NCBI GenBank assembly: GCA_045646385.1
Contig: JAZRKQ010000037.1
Span: 66,455 to 130,454, forward strand
Reading direction: 5' to 3'
From: SIG455 sp045646385
GTDB taxonomy: Bacteria; Bacillota; Clostridia; UMGS1810
Length of the DNA: 64,000 nt
Part shown: positions 9,051 through 17,917 of the stretch, piece by piece
Layout: the number at the start of each line of letters is the position of its first letter
Position numbering within the stretch: position 1 is the first letter of the stretch
The notes under the pieces: model-generated
Told to the model about the DNA's origin: nothing
Databases searched by the model: none
The model's input: only the letters and a program-made list of their open reading frames with translations
Position numbers and translations under genes: made by a program

Positions 9051-9329
9051 TATAAATGCAATGACCGAAAACAAGTAGGCCATTTATAAGTCTGGAGAGA
9101 GTTGCCGTTTGGTGCGAGGCAATGACGGAGATTGGTTGAATACATTTCGAGAGCAGTGTCCCGAAAGTTTGTTTACAAGTAGGCGGCAACGGGAGTTCCC
9201 GTTACAGAACAAAGGTTTGTTGGAACCTGTAAGGTCTGTTCCGTGAGGCACAGATGAACTGAGGTGGTACCACGGGTACATAGTAGATTTTGCCCGTCCT
9301 CTGAAACTGAATCAGAGGGCGGGTTTTTT
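9051..9329 (+). ncRNA. T-box riboswitch leader, apparent Tyr (TAC) specifier
   Basis: Stem I is closed by CGAAA (9066-9070) pairing with TTTCG (9145-9149). Next comes the S-turn motif AGTA (9074-9077) opposite GAA (9138-9140), and GGCCA pairs with TGGTT above it. The only three bases left before the conserved purine A9144 are TAC (9141-9143), the tyrosine codon. The distal part has the GAGAGA bulge and a loop with GGTGCGA closed by GTTGCC/GGCAAT. A stem III hairpin (AACGGG/CCCGTT) is near 9188-9203. The antiterminator carries TGAGGTGGTACCACGG with the TGGT bulge at 9265-9268, able to pair with an ACCA tRNA end. A 12-bp terminator follows. Uncharged tRNA should prevent termination and switch on the downstream genes. 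The T-box call is secure; the specifier comes from manual folding. Confidence 0.93.
9293..9329 (+). terminator. T-box regulated terminator
   Basis: CCCGTCCTCTGA (9293-9304) pairs with TCAGAGGGCGGG (9312-9323) over 12 bp with one G-T pair, followed by six T residues. It is the alternative structure to the antiterminator upstream. Confidence 0.93.
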
Positions 9330-9372
9330 AGTACATATAAACTCCGCCCACAAAAGAAAAGGAGTTTTAAAA

Positions 9373-10920
9373 ATGGCAGTAAAAATCTCAATCCTAGTGG
9401 TGTTCTTTGCAATAATGATTGGTGTAGGTCTTTATTGCAGGTGCCAGTCAACAGATGTAAACGGTTTCGTTTTAGGCGGCAGAAACGTAGGTCCTTGGCT
9501 TACTGCTTTTGCATACGGAACATCGTATTTTTCGGCGGTTATATTCGTGGGATATGCAGGTCAATTCGGCTGGAAGTTCGGAATTGCCTCTACGTGGATT
9601 GGTCTTGGCAATGCTTTTATAGGCTCACTTCTTGCATGGGTTATTCTCGGCAGAAGAACACGCCTTATGACACAACATCTGGGTACATCTACAATGCCTG
9701 AATTTTTCGGCAAACGATACGATTGTGCATCACTTAAAATAGTTGCATCACTTATTGTATTTGTATTCCTTATCCCCTACACCGCATCGCTTTACAATGG
9801 TCTTTCAAGACTTTTTGAAATGGCATTTCCAGGTATTGATTACTCTGTATGCGTAATCGTTATGGCAATATTGACAGGTATATATGTTATCGCCGGCGGA
9901 TACATGGCAACTGCTATAAACGACTTTATTCAAGGGATTATCATGCTTATAGGAATTATAGCAGTTATATTTGCCGTTTTAAGCAAAAACGGCGGTCTTA
10001 TGGGCTCTCTTGAAGGACTTGCCAAAATTTCTGACCCTGCAGTTTCTGAAATGCCCGGCGCATTCAACTCATTCTTAGGTCCAGACCCGATAAATCTGTT
10101 CTTCGTTGTAATACTTACATCGCTCGGCACATGGGGCTTACCTCAAATGGTGCAGAAATTCTACGCTATTAAAAGCGAAAAAGATATCACTAAGGGCACT
10201 ATCATTTCAACCGCATTTGCAATTGTTGTTGCAGGCGGATGCTATTTCTTAGGCGGTTTTGGAAGATTATTTTCATCCGAACTTGCGGCAAACGGATTGC
10301 TGCCGATGAAAGACTTTGACTCAATTGTTCCCACAATGCTCTCGGGATTGAGCGAAATTTTAATAGCAATCGTTATTGTTCTTGTTCTTTCAGCATCAAT
10401 GTCTACACTTTCATCATTAGTGCTTACATCAAGTTCTACTCTTACACTCGACCTTATTAAAGGTCATATTGTAAAAAATATGGACGAGAAAAAACAAGTG
10501 TTTATAATGAGAGTGTTTATAGTAATATTCATTGTGATTTCTGCATATATTGCGCTTAACAAGGACAAACTCAGCGCAATCGCCGATATGATGGGTATTT
10601 CGTGGGGTGCTTTAGCCGGTGCGTTTCTTGCTCCGTTCCTCTACGGTCTGTACTGGAAAAAGGCAACAAAAGCAGGATGCTTTGCAAGTTTTATATTCGG
10701 CGCAGGCATTATGATACTCAATATGATTGCACGCCCTTCGTTCCCTGCAATAATGCAGTCACCCATCAACTGTGGCGTTATAGCAATGCTTGCAGGATTT
10801 ATAATTGTTCCTGTTGTAAGTTTTATAACACGTAAAATCAGCACTGAAAAAGTAAATGAAATGTTCAGTTGCTATGAAATTCAAGTATCAGCTCCTGCCA
10901 AGAAAACACTTGGCAACTGA
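9373..10920 (+). CDS. Sodium:solute symporter (SSS family)
   Basis: The 515-residue inner-membrane protein belongs to the SSS family (PutP/SglT type), which couples uptake of a small solute to Na+. It has about 13 hydrophobic helices. The early segment 'VLGGRNVGPWLTAFAYGTSYFSA' carries the family's first-helix signature, and Na+-site-like serines appear in 'VLSASMSTLSSLVLTSSS' near residue 340. It is the first gene after the Tyr-type T-box and precedes two acid-CoA ligases and IorAB, so a likely cargo is an aromatic acid or aromatic amino acid; this is inference from context. The ATG follows AAAAGGAG. The next gene starts 21 bp downstream. Confidence 0.9.
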   Translation: MAVKISILVVFFAIMIGVGLYCRCQSTDVNGFVLGGRNVGPWLTAFAYGTSYFSAVIFVGYAGQFGWKFGIASTWIGLGNAFIGSLLAWVILGRRTRLMTQHLGTSTMPEFFGKRYDCASLKIVASLIVFVFLIPYTASLYNGLSRLFEMAFPGIDYSVCVIVMAILTGIYVIAGGYMATAINDFIQGIIMLIGIIAVIFAVLSKNGGLMGSLEGLAKISDPAVSEMPGAFNSFLGPDPINLFFVVILTSLGTWGLPQMVQKFYAIKSEKDITKGTIISTAFAIVVAGGCYFLGGFGRLFSSELAANGLLPMKDFDSIVPTMLSGLSEILIAIVIVLVLSASMSTLSSLVLTSSSTLTLDLIKGHIVKNMDEKKQVFIMRVFIVIFIVISAYIALNKDKLSAIADMMGISWGALAGAFLAPFLYGLYWKKATKAGCFASFIFGAGIMILNMIARPSFPAIMQSPINCGVIAMLAGFIIVPVVSFITRKISTEKVNEMFSCYEIQVSAPAKKTLGN

Positions 10921-10941
10921 TATATTTATAAGGAGTTTAAA

Positions 10942-12582
10942 ATGATTATCACAGATTTACTTGAAAGAAACGCCAAAGACTTCGGAAACGAGGTCGCTTT
11001 GGTGGAGATTGCACCCAATATGATGGAAAGTGCAAAAGTCACATGGAAAGAGTATGCACTTATTCAGCCGAATCCGGCAGAGGCAGGCAGACAGGAAATC
11101 ACATGGTCTGAATTTGACAAAAAAGCAAACAGATTTGCAAATCTGCTTTTAAGCCGAGGAATTAAAAAAGGCGACAAGGTTGCAATACTTTTAATGAACT
11201 GCTTAGAGTGGCTGCCAATATACTTCGGTATACTTAAAACAGGCGCACTTGCAGTTCCCCTTAACTATCGTTATACATCTGCAGAGATTAAATACTGTAC
11301 AGCACTTGCAGAGGTTGACGTGCTGGTATTCGGTCCTGAATTTATAGGACGTGTCGAAGAAATATATGACAGAATGCCTAACGTAAAACAAGTTTTCTAT
11401 GTTGGCAAAAACTGCCCCACATTTGCTGAAAGTTACGATACCCTTGTTACATACTGTTCTTCTCACAAACCTGCAATAGAACTTACAGTTGAGGATAATG
11501 CGGCTATTTATTTTTCGTCAGGTACAACGGGATTCCCGAAAGCAATTCTGCACAACCACGAAAGCATCATACATGCCGCTAAAACCGAGCAGGCGCATCA
11601 CGGACAGACAAGAGAAGATTGCTTTTTATGTATTCCGCCTCTTTACCACACGGGCGCTAAAATGCACTGGTTCGGTTCACTTTTAGCAGGAAGTAAAGCA
11701 GTTCTTTTAAAAGGTGTTAAGCCTGAGTGGATACTGCGTGCGGCATCTGAAGAAAAATGTACTATTGTATGGCTTTTAGTACCTTGGGCACAGGATATTT
11801 TAGACAGCATTGACAGGGGCGAAATCGACCTCGACAAATATACACTTGACCAATGGCGATTAATGCATATAGGTGCACAACCCGTTCCGCCAAGCCTTAT
11901 AAAACGTTGGAGAGAGCGTTTTCCGAATCACGCTTATGACACCAACTACGGGTTAAGCGAATCTATCGGCCCCGGATGTGTGCATCTTGGTGTAGAAAAC
12001 ATTCACAAAGTAGGCGCAATCGGTAAAGCGGGATACGGATGGCAGGTTAAAATATGCGACCCCGACGGCAACGAAGTTCCGCGCGGCGGCGTTGGCGAAC
12101 TTGCCGTGTACGGACCGGGTGTTATGACTTGCTATTATAACGACGAAAAAGCAACAAACGAAGTTCTGCGTGACGGCTGGTTGTTTACAGGTGATATGGC
12201 AGAAGAAGATGAAGACGGATTCATATACCTTGTAGACCGCAAAAAAGACGTTATCATCACAGGCGGCGAAAACCTCTACCCCGTTCAGATTGAAGACTTT
12301 ATCCGTGCGTATCCGTCAGTTAAAGACGTGGCGGTTATAGGATTGCCCGACCCAAGACTCGGCGAGATTGCGGCGGCTATTATAGAACTTAAACCGGAAT
12401 GTTCATCAACAACCGAAGCAGACATTGAAGATTTCTGCAGAGATATGCCTAAATACAAACGTCCCAAGAAAATTATATTTGCTGAAGTTCCACGCAACCC
12501 CACCGGCAAAATCGAAAAGCCGAAACTCCGCCAGATTTACTGCGGAGAAAGCGTCGTTGCTCAGCAGAACGAAATAAGATAA
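10942..12582 (+). CDS. AMP-forming acyl/aryl-CoA synthetase
   Basis: The 546-residue enzyme is a class I adenylate-forming ligase that activates a carboxylic acid with ATP and CoA. It shows 'YFSSGTTGFPKA' (P-loop A3 motif, about residue 190), 'NYGLSES' (A5), 'GWLFTGDMAEEDEDGF' (A7), 'DRKKDVIITGGENLYP' (A8 hinge) and the catalytic Lys in 'NPTGKIEKPKLR' near the C-terminus (A10), so it appears active. The residues cannot tell an aromatic from a fatty acid. Lying between the symporter and iorA, 21 and 15 bp apart, it probably activates an aryl acid that the symporter brings in. A second, unrelated-type ligase (PaaK) lies in the same operon. Confidence 0.9.
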   Translation: MIITDLLERNAKDFGNEVALVEIAPNMMESAKVTWKEYALIQPNPAEAGRQEITWSEFDKKANRFANLLLSRGIKKGDKVAILLMNCLEWLPIYFGILKTGALAVPLNYRYTSAEIKYCTALAEVDVLVFGPEFIGRVEEIYDRMPNVKQVFYVGKNCPTFAESYDTLVTYCSSHKPAIELTVEDNAAIYFSSGTTGFPKAILHNHESIIHAAKTEQAHHGQTREDCFLCIPPLYHTGAKMHWFGSLLAGSKAVLLKGVKPEWILRAASEEKCTIVWLLVPWAQDILDSIDRGEIDLDKYTLDQWRLMHIGAQPVPPSLIKRWRERFPNHAYDTNYGLSESIGPGCVHLGVENIHKVGAIGKAGYGWQVKICDPDGNEVPRGGVGELAVYGPGVMTCYYNDEKATNEVLRDGWLFTGDMAEEDEDGFIYLVDRKKDVIITGGENLYPVQIEDFIRAYPSVKDVAVIGLPDPRLGEIAAAIIELKPECSSTTEADIEDFCRDMPKYKRPKKIIFAEVPRNPTGKIEKPKLRQIYCGESVVAQQNEIR

Positions 12583-12597
12583 GAAAGGATTTTCCGT

Positions 12598-14337
12598 ATG
12601 AAGAAATTATTACTTGGTAATGCCGCAGTTGCACGCGGTGCATACGAGGCAGGCGTAACGGTGGTATCATCATACCCCGGTACACCCAGCACAGAAATTA
12701 CTGAAAACATTGTTGACTACCCCGAAATATATGCAGAATGGGCTCCTAATGAAAAAGTTGCGGCAGAGGTTGCCATAGGTGCGTCTATTGCCGGTGCAAG
12801 GGCAATGTCGTGTATGAAGCACGTTGGTATGAATGTTATGGCAGACCCTATGTTTACAGTTAGTTACATAGGTGTGAACGGCGGTCTGGTATTCTGCGTT
12901 GCAGACGACCCCGGTATGCACTCATCACAGAACGAACAGGATTCAAGACATTATGCAAAAGCATCTAAAATTGCTATGCTTGAGCCTGCAGACTCTGCTG
13001 AATGTAAAGAGTTTACAAAACTTGCATATAAACTTTCCGAGGAATTTGACACACCAGTTATTATCAGACTTTCAACACGTGTTTCACACTCGCAGAGTAT
13101 GGTGGAACTGTGCGACAGAGAAGATTACAAACTTAAAGAATACGAGAAGAATATCGGCAAAAATGTTATGATGCCTGCAAACGCTATCAAACGTCACGTA
13201 GAAGTTGAAAAACGCATATTAGAACTTACAGAATATGCTGAAAATTCTCCGCTTAATATAGAGGAAAACAACAACAGTAAAATCGGCGTAATCACATCAG
13301 GCATATCATATATGTACGCAAAAGAAGCACTTGGTGATAAAGTTAATTACTTAAAACTAGGTATGGTTTATCCCCTGCCAGAAAAGAAGATTTTAGATTT
13401 TGCCGCAAAGTGTGAAAAGGTATATGTTATAGAAGAACTTGATCCCGTATTTGAACAACATTGCAAAGCATTAGGGTTGGAAGTTATTGGCAAAGATGCA
13501 TTTACCCTTTTGGGCGAATACACACCTCAGATGATTAAAAAAGCAGTTCTCGGAGAAGATGCTCCGGAATTCGCTGCATTAGAAGAAACTATTCCTGTTC
13601 GTCCACCCGTTATGTGTGCAGGCTGCCCACACAGAGGTACATTCTATGTTCTTAAAAAACTCGGTCTTGTAGTATCGGGTGACATTGGTTGCTACACATT
13701 AGGTGCTGTTGCACCGCTCCAGAGTGTAGATACAACCATCTGTATGGGTGCATCTGTTTCTGCGGCACTTGGTATGGCTAAAGCCAGAGGCGAAGAGTTT
13801 AACAAAAAACTCGTATCCGTTATTGGTGATTCAACCTTTATGCACTCAGGCATAACAGGTTTAGTTGACATCGTATATAACAAAGGCGCTAACACAGTTA
13901 TTATCCTTGATAACTCCATAACCGGCATGACAGGTCATCAGGATAACCCCACCACAGGAAAAACAATCAGAGGCGAAGAAACAAAGCAGGTTAACCTTAT
14001 TGCACTTTGCAAATCAATAGGTGTTGAGCGCGTTGTTGTTGCAGACCCGTTTGATGTTAAAAACTTTGAAAAGGTTGTTAAAGAAGAAACTCAGGCAAAT
14101 GAACCATCAGTTATTATTGCACAACGTCCGTGTGCGCTTTTAAAATCTGTTAAATATACTGGTCACTGCACAATCGGCGAAAACTGCAAAAAATGTAAAC
14201 TGTGCTTAAAACTAGGTTGTCCTGCAATAAGTGCAGACGGCGACGGTGTAAAAATAGACCTTAACCAGTGCAACGGTTGCGGACTGTGTGTAAATGTTTG
14301 TCCTTTCAATGCTATTAAAAAGGAGGATAACGAATAA
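12598..14337 (+). CDS. iorA: Indolepyruvate:ferredoxin oxidoreductase, alpha subunit
   Basis: The 579-residue subunit, with IorB, interconverts aryl pyruvates and aryl-acetyl-CoA plus CO2 with ferredoxin. The N-terminal pyrimidine-binding domain has 'SSYPGTPSTEI' (residues 24-34). The thiamine diphosphate domain has 'MCAGCPHRG', 'GDIGCYTLG' and 'VIGDSTFMHSG' with 'LDNSITGMTGHQ'. The last 60 residues are a two-cluster ferredoxin domain with 'CKKCKLCLKLGC' and 'CNGCGLCVNVCPFNAI'. All expected domains are intact at the usual length. It overlaps iorB by one base (TAATG), so translation is coupled. Tyr-type T-box control suggests reductive carboxylation to aryl pyruvate under amino acid starvation. 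Confidence 0.95.
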   Translation: MKKLLLGNAAVARGAYEAGVTVVSSYPGTPSTEITENIVDYPEIYAEWAPNEKVAAEVAIGASIAGARAMSCMKHVGMNVMADPMFTVSYIGVNGGLVFCVADDPGMHSSQNEQDSRHYAKASKIAMLEPADSAECKEFTKLAYKLSEEFDTPVIIRLSTRVSHSQSMVELCDREDYKLKEYEKNIGKNVMMPANAIKRHVEVEKRILELTEYAENSPLNIEENNNSKIGVITSGISYMYAKEALGDKVNYLKLGMVYPLPEKKILDFAAKCEKVYVIEELDPVFEQHCKALGLEVIGKDAFTLLGEYTPQMIKKAVLGEDAPEFAALEETIPVRPPVMCAGCPHRGTFYVLKKLGLVVSGDIGCYTLGAVAPLQSVDTTICMGASVSAALGMAKARGEEFNKKLVSVIGDSTFMHSGITGLVDIVYNKGANTVIILDNSITGMTGHQDNPTTGKTIRGEETKQVNLIALCKSIGVERVVVADPFDVKNFEKVVKEETQANEPSVIIAQRPCALLKSVKYTGHCTIGENCKKCKLCLKLGCPAISADGDGVKIDLNQCNGCGLCVNVCPFNAIKKEDNE

Positions 14338-14903
14338 TGACTAAGAATATTATGATTGTAGGCGTAGGCGGTCAGGGAACACTTCTCGCCAGCCGAATTT
14401 TAGGTAATACAGTTATAAACGAAGGTTATGACGTTAAAGTTTCGGAAGTTCACGGGATGAGCCAGCGCGGCGGAAGCGTTGTTACATACGTTAAATATGG
14501 CGACAAAGTATACTCCCCTATTATCGACAGAGGCGAGGCTGACATCATTCTCGCATTTGAAACACTTGAGGCTTACCGTGCTCTGCCCTATCTTAAAAAA
14601 GGCGGAAAAATGATTGTAAATAATCAAAAAATAAATCCTATGCCCGTTATAACAGGTGCTGCAACTTATCCTGAAAACATTATAGATAAACTCTCTACCA
14701 AAGCAGATGTACAAATTGCAGATGCAGCATTGCTTGCAAAACAGGCAGGCAACATAAAGGCAGTTAATGTAGTGCTTATCGGCATAATGGCAAAATCAAC
14801 AGGTATCGAATACGATAAATGGATTAAAACCATAAAAGAAACTGTTCCGGAAAAATTTGTTGACATCAACATTAAGGCATTTGACCTTGGATACAATTTA
14901 TAA
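14337..14903 (+). CDS. iorB: Indolepyruvate:ferredoxin oxidoreductase, beta subunit
   Basis: The 188-residue protein is the gamma-domain type subunit that completes IorAB. It starts with the glycine-rich 'IMIVGVGGQGTLLASR' and has 'SEVHGMSQRGGSV' around residues 38-50, both typical of the KorC/IorB family. It begins at the ATG that overlaps the iorA stop by one base, with GGAGG inside the end of iorA. It lies 12 bp before the phenylacetate-CoA ligase. Confidence 0.95.
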   Translation: MTKNIMIVGVGGQGTLLASRILGNTVINEGYDVKVSEVHGMSQRGGSVVTYVKYGDKVYSPIIDRGEADIILAFETLEAYRALPYLKKGGKMIVNNQKINPMPVITGAATYPENIIDKLSTKADVQIADAALLAKQAGNIKAVNVVLIGIMAKSTGIEYDKWIKTIKETVPEKFVDINIKAFDLGYNL

Positions 14904-14915
14904 GGAGTGATTCTA

Positions 14916-16220
14916 ATGGCTAATTATCATCAGCCTAAACTGGAGTGTATGCCCCGCGAGGAACGCAAAAAAATCCAGACAGAGCGTCTTGTTAAACAAA
15001 TCAAATACGTTTACGAAAATGTAGCACCTTACAGAAAGCGTATGGATGAAGCAGGTGTAAAACCCCAAGACATAAAAGAACTTAAAGACCTTGCAAAACT
15101 CCCATTTACATACAAAAAAGACTTACGTGATTTTTATCCGTTTGACCTTTTCGCTGCTCCTATGAAAGACATTGTACGTATACACGCATCATCAGGCACA
15201 ACAGGTAAACAGATTGTAGCCGGTTATACAAAAAACGATATGGAAATGTGGTCGGATTGTATGGCACGCCAGTTTGTGGCTGCTGACGCCGACGAAAACT
15301 CTATAATTCAGGTATCTTACGGTTACGGATTGTTTACCGGCGGTCTTGGTGCTCACGGCGGTGCGGAAAGAATCGGTGCTACTGTTATTCCCACATCTTC
15401 AGGTAACACAGAACGTCAGGTTAGATTTATGACCGACCTTGGCTCAACCCACCTTTGCTGCACACCGTCTTATGCTATGTATCTTGCAGAGGCAGTTGCA
15501 GAAGCAGGAGTTAAGGACCAGTTAAAACTTAAATCAGGTATATTCGGTGCTGAGCCCTGGACAGAGGATATGAGAAGAAAAATCGAAGAAGGTCTTGGTC
15601 TTAAAGCATACGATGTATATGGCTTAACAGAAATATGCGGTCCCGGCGTTGCTTTTGAATGTGGTGAACAGGGCGGTATGCACATTAATGAAGACCACTT
15701 TTTAGCAGAGATTATAGACCCCGAAACAGGCGAAGTTCTGCCCGAAGGTTCTTTCGGTGAATTAGTGTTTACTACCATAACAAAAGAAGGCATGCCAATG
15801 ATTCGATATCGTACACGTGATTTGTGCTCACTTAACTATGAAACCTGTGCCTGCGGAAGAACGCTTGTTCGTATGAACAAGCCGAAAGGACGTTCTGATG
15901 ATATGCTTATTATCCGCGGTGTTAATGTGTTCCCGTCACAGATTGAAGAAGTTCTGCTTTCTATGGGCGAAGTTACACCTAACTACCAGATTGTGGTTGA
16001 CCGCGTAAACAATACCGACACATTAGACGTTAATGTGGAAATGACAGAAGAAATGTTTGAAGACGACATCAAATCTATTGAAAAAGTTGAAAAAACAATC
16101 GAAGCGAAACTTCGCACGATGCTCGGTATCGGCGCTGACGTACATCTTGTTAACCCCAAAACAATTGTAAGAAGCGAAGGCAAAGCAAAACGTGTTATTG
16201 ATAACAGAAAATTAGTTTAA
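14916..16220 (+). CDS. paaK: Phenylacetate-CoA ligase
   Basis: The 434-residue enzyme belongs to the PaaK branch of adenylate-forming ligases, which makes phenylacetyl-CoA or related aryl-acetyl-CoA from the free acid, ATP and CoA. It has 'RIHASSGTTGKQIVAGYT' (ATP loop, about residue 90), 'YGLTEICGPGVAFEC', 'YRTRDLCSL' and the C-terminal 'GRSDDMLIIRGVNVFPSQIE' with 'KTIVRSEGKAKRV'. The start is the ATG at 14916, seven bases after AAGGAGTG; an upstream in-frame GTG lies in the ribosome binding site. With IorAB it gives a complete path between an aryl-acetate and an aryl pyruvate. Confidence 0.95.
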   Translation: MANYHQPKLECMPREERKKIQTERLVKQIKYVYENVAPYRKRMDEAGVKPQDIKELKDLAKLPFTYKKDLRDFYPFDLFAAPMKDIVRIHASSGTTGKQIVAGYTKNDMEMWSDCMARQFVAADADENSIIQVSYGYGLFTGGLGAHGGAERIGATVIPTSSGNTERQVRFMTDLGSTHLCCTPSYAMYLAEAVAEAGVKDQLKLKSGIFGAEPWTEDMRRKIEEGLGLKAYDVYGLTEICGPGVAFECGEQGGMHINEDHFLAEIIDPETGEVLPEGSFGELVFTTITKEGMPMIRYRTRDLCSLNYETCACGRTLVRMNKPKGRSDDMLIIRGVNVFPSQIEEVLLSMGEVTPNYQIVVDRVNNTDTLDVNVEMTEEMFEDDIKSIEKVEKTIEAKLRTMLGIGADVHLVNPKTIVRSEGKAKRVIDNRKLV

Positions 16221-16239
16221 TGAACGGGAGGTAAAAACT

Positions 16240-16671
16240 ATGTTTATAAAACAGTTATCTGTATTTATTGAAAACAAAGCAGGCAGACTTTCTGAGATTC
16301 TTAATGTTCTTAGCCAAAACAATATCGACATAAGCGCACTTTCAATTGCTGAAACCACCGACTTCGGTGTTCTTCGTATGATAGTAAGCGACCCCGAAAC
16401 AGCAAAATTAAAACTCAGAGAAAGCGGTGTTATAGTTAAAACTACAGATGTAATCGGTATGGTTTTAGACGACACCCCCGGCGCTATGGCTAAGGCAATT
16501 ACACTTCTTAGCGAAAACGGAATTGTTGTTGAATATTCTTATGCATTTCTTTCAAGCAACAACAACGGTGCACTTGTTGTTGTACGCACAAATGACCCCG
16601 AGAAGGCTGAAAAAGTATTGCTTGATGCAGGAATCGGTCTTGTAAAGCCATCGGAGGTTTACAGAGTATAA
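16240..16671 (+). CDS. Tandem ACT-domain amino acid sensor
   Basis: The 143-residue protein consists of two ACT domains, residues about 1-68 and 70-140, beginning 'IKQLSVFIENKAGRLSEI' and 'VIGMVLDDTPGAMAKAI'. ACT domains bind amino acids and regulate enzymes. Small stand-alone ACT proteins of this kind are often found beside paaK and ior genes, so it may sense an aromatic amino acid and tune the ligase or oxidoreductase; this role is not proven. GGGAGG precedes the ATG. Its stop overlaps the start of the next gene by one base. Confidence 0.9.
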   Translation: MFIKQLSVFIENKAGRLSEILNVLSQNNIDISALSIAETTDFGVLRMIVSDPETAKLKLRESGVIVKTTDVIGMVLDDTPGAMAKAITLLSENGIVVEYSYAFLSSNNNGALVVVRTNDPEKAEKVLLDAGIGLVKPSEVYRV

Positions 16672-16832
16672 TGGAGCCTAAAGATTACATTGTTACCAAA
16701 ATTGAAGGCGAGTATGCCTATATCACAGACGAAAGCGGAAACGGAATTTTTATTGCGCTTGCTCTGCTTCCGGCAGGAACAGATATTGGCAGTAAACTCC
16801 ATTACGAAATGTTTGAATACACTTTAATTTAA
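16671..16832 (+). CDS. DUF3006-like small protein, 53 residues
   Basis: The frame begins at the ATG that overlaps the ACT gene's stop (TAATG) and encodes 53 residues. The pattern 'KIEGEYAYITDESG', then 'IALALLPAGTDIGSKL', resembles DUF3006, a family of small predicted beta-barrel proteins; that match is from memory. Translational coupling and the terminator just after it show that it is a real last gene of the T-box operon. Function is unknown; a small accessory or binding role with the ACT protein is possible. Confidence 0.7.
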   Translation: MEPKDYIVTKIEGEYAYITDESGNGIFIALALLPAGTDIGSKLHYEMFEYTLI

Positions 16833-16837
16833 AACTA

Positions 16838-16869
16838 AAAACGACTTGGTTTAAACCAAGTCGTTTTTT
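16838..16869 (+). terminator. Terminator of the T-box operon, bidirectional
   Basis: AAAACGACTTGG and CCAAGTCGTTTT pair over 12 bp around TTTAAA with T and A tracts on the two sides. It can serve both the operon and the convergent galE. Confidence 0.92.
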
Positions 16870-16886
16870 AATTTCATATAATCAAA

Positions 16887-17891
16887 TTACATTCCATCGG
16901 GATTGTTAATTGTGAACTTCCAAGAAGATGCACACATCTCTTCTATGCCGAGTTTTGCTTCCCAGCCAAGTTCCTTTTTAGATTTTTCCGGGTTAGCATA
17001 GCACTCTGCAATATCACCGGGACGGCGGTCAACAATCTCGTACTTAATAGGTCTGCCGCAGGCTTTTTCGTATGCTTTAACAATCTCCAAAACGCTGTAG
17101 CCATTACCTGTGCCGAGGTTATATGCGTCTACTCCTGTAGTTGACATAACTTTTTCAACTGCTTTCAAGTGACCAAGACTCAAATCTACAACGTGGATAA
17201 AATCACGCACGCCGGTACCGTCTTTAGTGTTATAATCACCACCGAACACATTTAAGTGGTCAAGTTTACCCAACGCAACAAGTGCAACATATGGAACGAG
17301 GTTATTCGGGATTCCATTTGGGTTTTCACCAATCAAACCGCTTTCGTGTGCACCGATTGGATTAAAGTAACGGAGAAGTGCAATACTCCACTCGTTATCA
17401 GATATGTACAAATCTCTTAAAATCTGCTCTATCATAAGTTTTGTGCTTCCATAAGGATTAGTTGTAGAAAGCGGAAAATCTTCGCTGATAGGCACAGATT
17501 TGGGGTTACCATAAACTGTTGCAGAAGATGAAAATACTATCTTTTTGCAACCATGCTTTCTCATAACATCACAAAGTACTAATGTACTGCCGATATTGTT
17601 GTGATAATATTCAATAGGCATTGCCACAGACTCACCTACTGCCTTAAGGCCTGCAAAATGAATAACTGCGTCAATTTTATTTTCAGTAAATATTTTCTCT
17701 ACGGCATCTCTGTCGAGCAAATCTGCCTCGTAAAATTTAAAATCTTTACCGGTAATCTGTTTAATTCTTTTAAGTGACTCGGGTTTTGAATTGCAGAAAT
17801 TATCAATAACCGCAATTTCATATCCAGCATTTAAAAGTTCTACACATGTGTGACTGCCGATAAATCCGGCACCGCCTGTAACAAGTATCAT
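16887..17891 (-). CDS. galE: UDP-glucose 4-epimerase
   Basis: The 334-residue enzyme interconverts UDP-galactose and UDP-glucose. It has the NAD-binding 'TGGAGFIGSH' at residues 5-14, 'HFAGLKAVGES', the catalytic Ser region 'FSSSATVYG' and the Tyr/Lys pair in 'NPYGSTK' near residue 148. The length is standard. AGGAGTG lies eight bases before the ATG. It is downstream of a mutarotase-like gene, consistent with galactose use or cell-wall sugar supply. A perfect AT-rich palindrome sits over its promoter region. Confidence 0.96.
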   Translation of the reverse strand: MILVTGGAGFIGSHTCVELLNAGYEIAVIDNFCNSKPESLKRIKQITGKDFKFYEADLLDRDAVEKIFTENKIDAVIHFAGLKAVGESVAMPIEYYHNNIGSTLVLCDVMRKHGCKKIVFSSSATVYGNPKSVPISEDFPLSTTNPYGSTKLMIEQILRDLYISDNEWSIALLRYFNPIGAHESGLIGENPNGIPNNLVPYVALVALGKLDHLNVFGGDYNTKDGTGVRDFIHVVDLSLGHLKAVEKVMSTTGVDAYNLGTGNGYSVLEIVKAYEKACGRPIKYEIVDRRPGDIAECYANPEKSKKELGWEAKLGIEEMCASSWKFTINNPDGM

Positions 17892-17917
17892 GTCAATTCA
17901 CTCCTGTTTGTTAAAAA

